Below are positions 33,205 through 39,629 of a stretch of 64,000 nt of DNA, one piece after another. Below the pieces are notes generated by a model. The model was not told where the DNA came from and ran no database searches. It worked only from the letters and a program-made list of their open reading frames with translations. This stretch comes from Haliscomenobacter sp033763495 (GTDB taxonomy: Bacteria > Bacteroidota > Bacteroidia > Chitinophagales > Saprospiraceae), in contig NZ_JANRKL010000062.1 in assembly GCF_033763495.1 (NCBI RefSeq), forward strand, positions 6,766 through 70,765. The letters are read 5' to 3'. Both the position numbers and the translations under genes were made by a program. How positions within the stretch are numbered: position 1 is the first letter of the stretch; each line of letters begins with the position of its first letter.

Positions 33205-34065
33205 ATGATCAATCCAATCATACCCAAAATAACCCTCGTTGGTGCAGGCCCTGGAGATCCAGAACTGCTCACGATCAAAGCCTGGAAAGCACTCCAGCAA
33301 GCCGACGTCGTTCTGTACGACGCTCTGGTAAGTGAAGAAGTGCTCGATTTGGTGCGCCCAGGTGCTATTTTGGTAGATGTAGGCAAACGTGCGGCCAAAC
33401 ACACCCACCCTCAGGAAGACATCAATTGGATGTTGGTGGAATACGCCATGAATCATGGTCATGTGGTGCGCCTTAAAGGAGGAGATCCTTTTGTTTTTGG
33501 CCGTGGTTATGAAGAAATGGCGCATGCAGCCATGTTTGGGATCAAAGTGGACATCGTTCCAGGGCTTTCTTCCTGCATTGCAGTTCCTGGTTTGCAAGGG
33601 GTGCCAGTAACCTGCCGGGGCATCAATGAAAGCTTCTGGGTGGTAACGGGTACAACGCGCTCGGGCAGCATCTCCAAGGATGTTGAACTGGCTGCTCAGT
33701 CCAGTGCCACTGCAGTTATCCTGATGGGCATGCGCAAATTGGGGGATATCATGGACATCTATACTGCCCTAGGTAAAAAAGATACCCCAGCGATGGTGGT
33801 TCAAAATGGATCAACTCCCGAGGAAAAAGTTGTTCTGGGGCGGGTACACAACCTGGCCGAACGCGTAGCAATGGCTGACGCCAACTCCCCAGGGATTATT
33901 GTTATTGGAGATGTAGTAGCTTTACACCCTCAATTCGCTTCGGCTACGCTCAGCGACCAGGCTTCGGCTTGCTTCGGCTCCGCTCAGCAACCTACGCTCA
34001 GCGACCGGACTTTGAGTGAGCCGTTTAAAACAGGGAAAGTTACCAATGAGCACATCAGCATCTAA
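33205..34065 (+). CDS. cobA: uroporphyrinogen-III C-methyltransferase with repeat-derived tail
   Basis: A 286-residue SAM-dependent enzyme that makes precorrin-2 for siroheme, the cofactor of the sulfite reductase upstream. VGAGPGDPELLTIKA near the N-terminus and VVRLKGGDPFVFGRG near residue 90 are diagnostic, with TPAMVVQNGSTPEEK and SPGIIVIGDVVAL closing the catalytic domain near residue 240. The last about 45 residues are not family sequence: residues 245-268 translate three direct copies of CGGCTACGCTCAGCGACC-type repeat DNA. The original stop was probably lost by repeat insertion. The 3' end overlaps the next gene by 20 bases. Confidence 0.9.
   Translation: MINPIIPKITLVGAGPGDPELLTIKAWKALQQADVVLYDALVSEEVLDLVRPGAILVDVGKRAAKHTHPQEDINWMLVEYAMNHGHVVRLKGGDPFVFGRGYEEMAHAAMFGIKVDIVPGLSSCIAVPGLQGVPVTCRGINESFWVVTGTTRSGSISKDVELAAQSSATAVILMGMRKLGDIMDIYTALGKKDTPAMVVQNGSTPEEKVVLGRVHNLAERVAMADANSPGIIVIGDVVALHPQFASATLSDQASACFGSAQQPTLSDRTLSEPFKTGKVTNEHISI
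33938..34006. repeat. family E direct repeats inside the 3' end of cobA
   Basis: Three copies of a unit centred on CTACGCTCAGCGACC lie at 33938-33958, 33972-33992 (with mismatches) and 33992-34006 (partial). They are in frame and translated as ATLSDQ, and further on QQPTLSDR. The unit matches the core of the hairpin at 22849-22896. Confidence 0.75.
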
Positions 34066-34711
34066 GATGGAGCAGAACGAGTTGTATCCAGTTTTTTTGA
34101 AACTACACACACTGCGTACCCTTATTGTAGGCGCGGGAGAAGTGGGTTACGAAAAACTCTCGTTCATCCTCAAAAGCAGCCCCAAAGCCCAGGTTACAAT
34201 GGTAGCCACTTGGGTAAACCCGGAGATTGAAAAATTGCTGAGCCAGATCGGAAGCCACTTTGTATACATCCAGCACAAAGCTTTTCAGATCGAGGATATT
34301 CAAGGGCATGACCTGATCATCGCGGCCACGAACATCCCTGAGCTGAATCGTGAAGTGCAACTGGCTGCCAAAGCAGCGGGTAAATTGATCAACGTGGCCG
34401 ACACTCCTGATCTCTGCGATTTTTACCTCGGATCAATCGTGACCCGAGGACCTTTGAAAATTGGAATTTCAACCAATGGGCAGTCGCCCACTTTTGCCAA
34501 ACGTTTCCGCCAGGTTTTGGAGGCAGCGTTGCCCGAAGAAGTGGAAGATCTGCTGCCCAAACTCAACGAAATCCGCGATCGCCTCGGTGGCGACTTTGCG
34601 CATAAAGTACGGATGCTCAATCAAATTACTTCAACCTTACTAACGGGTATGGCGGGATGTGAATGTGGGGGCAACTGTACAGGAGATTGTATTGAATTTT
34701 TGAAAAAATAA
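34046..34711 (+). CDS. siroheme synthase, dehydrogenase/ferrochelatase type (Met8/CysG-N-like)
   Basis: A 221-residue protein that oxidises precorrin-2 to sirohydrochlorin with NAD+ and may insert iron. The N-terminal Rossmann motif is LIVGAGEVGYEKLSFIL, followed by DLIIAATNIPELNREV and VADTPDLCDFYLGSIV, with the GISTNGQSPTFAKRFRQ segment near residue 145, typical of this family. The C-terminus has a cysteine-rich GCECGGNCTGDC that may hold iron. ATG at 34046 lies inside the cobA tail; with cobA it completes siroheme synthesis for the reductase. A family A hairpin starts two bases after its stop. Confidence 0.85.
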   Translation: MSTSASKMEQNELYPVFLKLHTLRTLIVGAGEVGYEKLSFILKSSPKAQVTMVATWVNPEIEKLLSQIGSHFVYIQHKAFQIEDIQGHDLIIAATNIPELNREVQLAAKAAGKLINVADTPDLCDFYLGSIVTRGPLKIGISTNGQSPTFAKRFRQVLEAALPEEVEDLLPKLNEIRDRLGGDFAHKVRMLNQITSTLLTGMAGCECGGNCTGDCIEFLKK

Positions 34712-34712
34712 T

Positions 34713-34838
34713 GAAGGTTGAGATGGTTGAGGAGGTTTAGGAAGGTTTAGGCTACCGCAAGCAACTTAGACAAGGACTTTGTCAAATTCGCTCGCGGTAG
34801 CCTAAACCTTCCTAAACCTCCTCAACCTTCTCAACTTC
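34713..34838. repeat. long inverted repeat family A, copy 4
   Basis: The left arm 34713-34758 (GGTTGAG and GGTTTAGG units, ending GGCTACCGC) pairs with the right arm 34794-34838 (GCGGTAGCCTAAACC and onward). The loop holds GACAAGGACTTTGTC (34769-34783), as in copy 2. It lies directly after the siroheme synthase stop (34711) and 18 bases before the cysH ATG, so it sits inside the sulfur cluster. Confidence 0.8.
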
Positions 34839-34856
34839 CTCAACACAACCAATAGT

Positions 34857-35582
34857 ATGTCGACATCACAAGCCTTACCTACTCCTGAACTCGATGTAGA
34901 GGAGTATAGTGTAGAGTACCTGAATGAGATTTTTGAGCCACTGAATTTTGAGGAGCGTATTCAGAAGTTGTATGAAATTTTCGATGAGAATGAAGTCTTG
35001 ATGACTTCCTCTTTTGGAGCGAGCGCTGCGTTTTTGCTGCGGTTGATTTCTGAGCACCGACCCAGCCAGAAGGTATATTTCATCGATACTACCTACCATT
35101 TTTCCGAAACCCTTGCCTACAAGGAAGAACTCACCGAGTTGTATCGACTCAATGTGATCGATATTCTTCCCGACCCCACCCAAAATGCCCTCACCCGTGA
35201 TGAGGAGTGGTGGAAAGACCACCCCAAAATGTGTTGTTCCATCAACAAGGTCGTTCCATTGGAGCCACTGAAGGAAGAACACAAGGTATGGATTTCGGGG
35301 TTGATGGCCTACCAAACTGATTTTCGTTCGCACCTGCGCATTTTTGAACAGCAGGGCGATATCATAAAATTCCATCCATTGATCGACCTGAGTGAAGGGG
35401 ATTTCTTGTACTGGGCTTCCTGGTTCAAGTTGCCACAACACCCACTGGAAAGCCAGGGCTATGGCTCAATCGGATGTACTCATTGTACCCAAAAAGGCAA
35501 GGGCCGTGAAGGTCGCTGGGCAGGAACTGGAAAAACGGAATGTGGATTACACCCCGGTTTTTTTGTCAACAAACACAAATAA
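34857..35582 (+). CDS. cysH: phosphoadenylyl/adenylyl-sulfate reductase
   Basis: A 241-residue reductase making sulfite from activated sulfate with thioredoxin, directly upstream in the pathway from the sulfite reductase. The PP-loop is SSFGASAAFLLRL near residue 47, and VYFIDTTYHFSETLAYKEEL follows. Four cysteines in the pattern CC (MCCSIN) and CxxC (GCTHCT) indicate a [4Fe-4S] cluster, so it is more likely an APS reductase than a PAPS reductase. The catalytic cysteine is in ECGLHPG at the C-terminus. ATP sulfurylase and sulfate transport genes are not in this window. Confidence 0.92.
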   Translation: MSTSQALPTPELDVEEYSVEYLNEIFEPLNFEERIQKLYEIFDENEVLMTSSFGASAAFLLRLISEHRPSQKVYFIDTTYHFSETLAYKEELTELYRLNVIDILPDPTQNALTRDEEWWKDHPKMCCSINKVVPLEPLKEEHKVWISGLMAYQTDFRSHLRIFEQQGDIIKFHPLIDLSEGDFLYWASWFKLPQHPLESQGYGSIGCTHCTQKGKGREGRWAGTGKTECGLHPGFFVNKHK

Positions 35583-35585
35583 CAG

Positions 35586-35642
35586 TAGGGGTACCCCTTC
35601 GTGAGTGCCCAATCGTAATGGGCATCCACAAGGGGATGCCCC
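35586..35642. repeat. stop-codon hairpin family C, degenerate copy after cysH
   Basis: A degenerate first part (TAGGGGTACCCC, 35586-35597) is followed by GGGCATCC (35620-35627) pairing with GGATGCCC (35634-35641). It begins four bases after the cysH stop. Confidence 0.65.
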
Positions 35643-35698
35643 CAACGGTTTGCCCCAACAGATGCCAAATATCACCCAAATTGATTCCTGAATAGTTG

Positions 35699-35706
35699 TA
35701 AATTTG
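35699..35706 (+). promoter_or_regulatory. -7 promoter element before the FNR gene
   Basis: TAAATTTG matches TAnnTTTG and lies 32 bases before the ATG at 35739. A TTG at 35681 is only 15 bases upstream, shorter than usual. It suggests that FNR can be transcribed independently of the attenuated sulfur genes. Confidence 0.4.
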
Positions 35707-35738
35707 TGTACTTTTTCTGTTTAAATTGATCCAAACAA

Positions 35739-36743
35739 ATGATCCAGACAGACATTCTCATTGTAGGAGCAGGGCCAGTAGGGCTTTTTACAGTATTTGA
35801 GGCCGGATTGTTGAAAATGCGCTGCCACTTGGTGGATTCACTGCCAGTTCCCGGTGGGCAATTGGCTGAAATTTATCCAAAGAAGCCAATCTACGATATC
35901 CCCGGATTTCCTTCCATTTTGGCCGGGGATTTGGTTGATAACCTGATGGAACAAATTGCTCCATTTAAGCCAGGCTTTACCTTGGGCGAGCGGGCTGAAA
36001 AATTTGAGCAACTCGAAAATGGCCACTTTGTACTGACCACCAGCAAAGGTACCCAAATTCAGGCGCCAGTGATTGCGATTGCAGGTGGCTTAGGCTGCTT
36101 TGAACCCCGCAAACCACCACTCGAAAACCTGGAGCGTTTTGAAGACAAAGGCATCGATTACATCATCCGCGATCCAGAAAAATACCGCAACAAGCGGGTT
36201 GTAATTGCTGGGGGAGGTGACTCTGCCCTGGATTGGACCATTTTCCTTGCTGAAGTAGCCAGTGAAGTGACCCTGATCCACCGCCGTAAGGATTTCCGTG
36301 GAGCACCCGATTCAGTAGAAAAAGTGCATGAATTGGCGCACAGTGGCCGGATCGACTTGTTGACTGATTCACAAACAACTGGTCTGCGTGGCAATGGTGT
36401 GTTGACGGATGTAGTCATTGACACCAAGGAAAAAGGGGAAGTGGTTCGTTCAACGGATTATTTTATCCCGCTTTTTGGTTTGTCTCCAGAACTTGGTCCA
36501 TTGGGCAACTGGGGCTTGAACGTGGATAAAAATGCCATCGAGGTAAATACCTTTGATTACAGCACCAACATTCCCGGGGTTTACGCCATCGGTGACATCA
36601 ATACTTACCCGGGTAAATTGAAGCTGATCTTGTGTGGTTTCCACGAAGCTACTCTGATGTGCCAATCTGCCTTCAAACGGGTAAATCCAGATAAAAAGCT
36701 GAGCTTTAAATACACCACCGTTAATGGGGTGAATGCATTTTAA
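35739..36743 (+). CDS. ferredoxin-NADP+ reductase, thioredoxin-reductase-like type
   Basis: A 334-residue flavoprotein that passes electrons between NADPH and ferredoxin. The FAD site is ILIVGAGPVGLFTVFEAG, the NADPH site VVIAGGGDSALDWTIF, and the C-terminal GVYAIGDINTYPG is typical. There is no CxxC redox pair, which separates it from thioredoxin reductase and places it with YumC-like FNRs. As the last gene of the cluster it probably supplies reduced ferredoxin to the sulfite reductase. A terminator-like hairpin for the opposite strand follows. Confidence 0.87.
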   Translation: MIQTDILIVGAGPVGLFTVFEAGLLKMRCHLVDSLPVPGGQLAEIYPKKPIYDIPGFPSILAGDLVDNLMEQIAPFKPGFTLGERAEKFEQLENGHFVLTTSKGTQIQAPVIAIAGGLGCFEPRKPPLENLERFEDKGIDYIIRDPEKYRNKRVVIAGGGDSALDWTIFLAEVASEVTLIHRRKDFRGAPDSVEKVHELAHSGRIDLLTDSQTTGLRGNGVLTDVVIDTKEKGEVVRSTDYFIPLFGLSPELGPLGNWGLNVDKNAIEVNTFDYSTNIPGVYAIGDINTYPGKLKLILCGFHEATLMCQSAFKRVNPDKKLSFKYTTVNGVNAF

Positions 36744-36794
36744 ACCTCGATCGCTCTAAAATCGTTCTCGCTTATTTACACCATTTGAGGTGAT

Positions 36795-36832
36795 ACAAAA
36801 GAAGGCAAGTCAGTTAACCTGAACTTGCCTTC
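36795..36832 (-). terminator. intrinsic terminator of the minus-strand gene at 36873
   Basis: GAAGGCAAGT (36801-36810) and ACTTGCCTTC (36823-36832) form a 10-bp stem with a 12-base loop. On the minus strand it is followed by TTTTGT. It lies between convergent genes and may also affect FNR read-through. Confidence 0.6.
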
Positions 36833-36872
36833 ACCATTTAAACCCGACTTAAAAGCAGTCTATTTTTAGCAA

Positions 36873-37271
36873 TTAATGCCTTCCGTAAACAAATACCACC
36901 GCTCTGTTGCGTGCAATATTCTTGGTATCGTACCAGAATTCAATTTTTTCAATCAAACGATTGTTGCCACGCAAATCCACTACTCTTGAATCACTGCCAC
37001 GGCCAAAATTGTGCCGCAGTTCAATTTCTTGTTTTCCACCGTTCTCGAAATGGACCACACACCTACGCATGTTCAGCGCTCCTCCTTTGACCTCAATTTT
37101 GAGCCCATCAAAAGCGCCATCCCGCCAGGTAACAGGGATCACATCGCGATCCAAACCATAATTGACGGCACGTTTGCCTAAAAATTCCCAGCGGCCTTGT
37201 GCTTGTGCCTCAACCATTCCGAGCAAGAACATCGGCGCAATCAGCGCCAGCAGAGCAATCAACTTTTTCAT
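36873..37271 (-). CDS. small secreted protein, possibly DUF2541-like
   Basis: A 132-residue protein with a Sec signal peptide (MKKLIALLALIAPMFLLGMV, cut near AQAQ at residue 25). The mature domain of about 107 residues has repeated beta-like segments (KIEVKGGALNMRRCVVHFEN) and ends FVYGRH. It resembles small periplasmic beta-sandwich proteins such as DUF2541, but I am not certain. A single gene with its own terminator; function unknown. Confidence 0.65.
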   Translation of the reverse strand: MKKLIALLALIAPMFLLGMVEAQAQGRWEFLGKRAVNYGLDRDVIPVTWRDGAFDGLKIEVKGGALNMRRCVVHFENGGKQEIELRHNFGRGSDSRVVDLRGNNRLIEKIEFWYDTKNIARNRAVVFVYGRH

Positions 37272-37545
37272 AGTAAACAGGATTTTTTGGTTATTTGTCC
37301 ATTAGACTGGCTCGAAAAATACAAGTTTAAAAAGACCTTACAGGTGTAACTTTACTTTAACATGACGATTGGTTTTTGTTAACAATACCCTTCAAAAAGC
37401 ACTGAATTGCTGCAAATTTTAGAATTGTTTTAACCAAATTTTTTTCAACATGGGAAAGATTTTTTCGAAAAAAAGCAACCTACCCTAGGGGGCACTCGTC
37501 CTTTTGATCATCTGTTGAAGAGATCACCAATCAAAAAACACTTCG

Positions 37546-38277
37546 ATGAAATCATTAAGCTCATTTTTCACCCTGACTTTAATACTGACTGGCCTATCCC
37601 TATCTGCCCAAAGCTGGTGGGGCTGGGGCAATGGGGTACAAGGCAAAGGCCCAATTGTCCGCAAAACATTGGATATTTCCTCTTTGGAAGGCTTCAGCCT
37701 GACTTTCTCTGGCAACGTTTATGTACGCCAGGGCAATGAACAAAAAGTAGAGGTAGAATCGCACGAAAATCTGATCAGTTTGCTCTCCAAAGAAGTGGTC
37801 GACAAACATTGGAAAATTCGTTTTACTGAAAATGTAGGCCGCTATGACAAATTCAACGTATACATCACCGTACCTACCCTGAATGCTGTAAAAATTAGCG
37901 GCTCCGGTGATGTGAAAGGGGAAACCGCATTCAAAAACCTGGGCGCATTGGCCCTGGGTATTTCTGGCTCCGGCAACATGAACCTGGATTTTGAAGCTAC
38001 CGAATTGGAAGCCAAAATCAGTGGTTCCGGGGACATGAGCCTGAAAGGAACTGCCAAGTCTCTGAATTCCAGTATTTCAGGTTCAGGTAACATTTCTGCT
38101 ATTGGTGTTCAGGTGGAAGCAGCCACAGTGCATATTTCCGGCTCCGGCAATACATCCATCCACAGCACCGAAAACCTGGATGTCCGCATCAGTGGGTCCG
38201 GAGATGTATATTATAAAGGCCGGCCACGGATGAGCCAGAAGGTTTCGGGTTCGGGGGATGTGGTGAGTAGGGAATAA
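37546..38277 (+). CDS. secreted head-GIN-domain (DUF2807) protein
   Basis: A 243-residue secreted protein with a signal peptide ending LSLSAQS near residue 23. The mature part is a right-handed beta-helix of repeating ISGSGD/N turns (KISGSGDVKGE, ALGISGSGNMNL, AKISGSGDMSL, and more), about seven repeats, characteristic of the head-GIN/DUF2807 family of Bacteroidota. These are sometimes called putative autotransporter adhesins, but the function is unproven. Transcribed alone. Confidence 0.88.
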   Translation: MKSLSSFFTLTLILTGLSLSAQSWWGWGNGVQGKGPIVRKTLDISSLEGFSLTFSGNVYVRQGNEQKVEVESHENLISLLSKEVVDKHWKIRFTENVGRYDKFNVYITVPTLNAVKISGSGDVKGETAFKNLGALALGISGSGNMNLDFEATELEAKISGSGDMSLKGTAKSLNSSISGSGNISAIGVQVEAATVHISGSGNTSIHSTENLDVRISGSGDVYYKGRPRMSQKVSGSGDVVSRE

Positions 38278-38300
38278 GTTGAGCACAAAGAAACTCCTAT

Positions 38301-38371
38301 GGTAGCACCAAGGACACAAAGTTAGGCGCTGAGGGCGTTAGGCGGGTGTTGATGGTGCTGCCTTATTTTTT
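38301..38371 (+). terminator. possible terminator after the head-GIN gene
   Basis: GGTAGCACCA (38301-38310) can pair with TGGTGCTGCC (38353-38362) with one G-T pair, followed by TTATTTTTTT. The 42-base loop is long, so this is tentative. The rest of the gap shows fragments resembling other repeats. Confidence 0.35.
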
Positions 38372-38516
38372 TGCAAAGTTCTCCACCGTAACGATTTTTG
38401 AAAAAATTCAAGCAATAAAAACAGATTTTTGGCGATCTTTTTAAGGATGTAATAAATTTTGCTGTCATAGGTTTAGAAAGTATATTTAATCGTCATTTGA
38501 TCAATCATTCGATAAA

Positions 38517-39554
38517 ATGAACATCCTGACTTTTACTTTATCGTCCGTGAGCGCTTTTGGCGTCTTACTGAGCATTGGTTTGGCCATGTACTTTCCCAAA
38601 GCTCAAACACAAACCAGTAAATTCTCCAATATCTTATTGTCAATCCTGTTGCTGACCGCTTCATTGAGGGTAGTCAAGCCATTGCTATTGGTGTATGCTG
38701 AACTTCCTCAATGGTTGGATCGCCTGGCCAGGACATCCATGGCCGTATCGGCACCCTTACTGCTCTTCTATATTCTGGCGGTTTTAGAAAATAAACGAGA
38801 CATTAAACGATTGGACTACCTGCACTTCCTAGTCCCGTTGATCTATTTGTGTTTGCCCTTTCTTGATCAACCCTTTAATAGAACCCTTTATGCTTTTCTA
38901 CTGGTTCAAAATGTGGTTTATGTGGGCGTTAGTGTGTTCACCATTATAAGCCATCACCAGCAACACCATACCTTGGTATACCACTGGGTCGTATTGCTTA
39001 CAGTATCAATGAGTATGATTATTGGTTGTTATGTTTTTGCCTTTCTTTACGATGGGAGTATTTTTTTTCTGTGTAGAAGCTCCATTTTTGCCTATTCTTC
39101 CTTGATCATGTTGCTCACTTTATCTATATTATCTAAAAAATTTATTTTCGCTCTTCCGAAGGCAGAGAAGTACAAAAACTCAAAGGTGCCCAGCGAAAAA
39201 ATTGAAGAATTATACTTCCGTATTTGCACGACAGTGGAAGCCCAACAGCTCTATTTGGATGCTGATTTAACGCTCCAAAAATTAGCAGAAATGGTAGGAC
39301 TTACCGCTAGAGAAATTTCCCAGGTGATTAATTTACAAACCCAGACCAATTTTTCGGATTGGATCAATGGTTTTAGAATCGAAGCAGCCAAACGAAAAAT
39401 TACTTCCCGTGAATACCGCAATCAAAAAATCGCCGCGATAGCTTTTGACTCTGGCTTCAATACGCTTTCTTCATTCAATGCGACTTTTAAAAACAAGACC
39501 GGTTATACCCCCACGGAGTACCGAAATGTCAACACTACCGAAAATTTGAACTAA
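38517..39554 (+). CDS. AraC-family regulator with membrane-spanning N-terminus
   Basis: A 345-residue protein. About six hydrophobic segments occupy residues 1-215 and the last about 100 residues are an AraC DNA-binding domain (LQKLAEMVGLTAREISQVIN and IAAIAFDSGFNTLSSFNATF). Such membrane-linked AraC proteins are common in Bacteroidota and presumably sense an external or membrane signal. It lies just upstream of a CBM9/beta-barrel gene and a degenerate M20 peptidase on the same strand, which it may control. Confidence 0.82.
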   Translation: MNILTFTLSSVSAFGVLLSIGLAMYFPKAQTQTSKFSNILLSILLLTASLRVVKPLLLVYAELPQWLDRLARTSMAVSAPLLLFYILAVLENKRDIKRLDYLHFLVPLIYLCLPFLDQPFNRTLYAFLLVQNVVYVGVSVFTIISHHQQHHTLVYHWVVLLTVSMSMIIGCYVFAFLYDGSIFFLCRSSIFAYSSLIMLLTLSILSKKFIFALPKAEKYKNSKVPSEKIEELYFRICTTVEAQQLYLDADLTLQKLAEMVGLTAREISQVINLQTQTNFSDWINGFRIEAAKRKITSREYRNQKIAAIAFDSGFNTLSSFNATFKNKTGYTPTEYRNVNTTENLN

Positions 39555-39562
39555 AATCATCT

Positions 39563-39585
39563 CCAAAATCGTGAAAATGGAAGCC
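39563..39585 (+). repeat. 23-base repeat after the AraC gene (copy 1)
   Basis: CCAAAATCGTGAAAATGG followed by AAGCC is repeated with two differences at 43311-43333, also just after a stop codon, four kilobases away. The two copies bracket the beta-barrel and peptidase genes. Confidence 0.5.
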
Positions 39586-39629
39586 AGACTTTAGGATGAT
39601 CGTGATTTTTGAGCCACAATTCAAAAATC

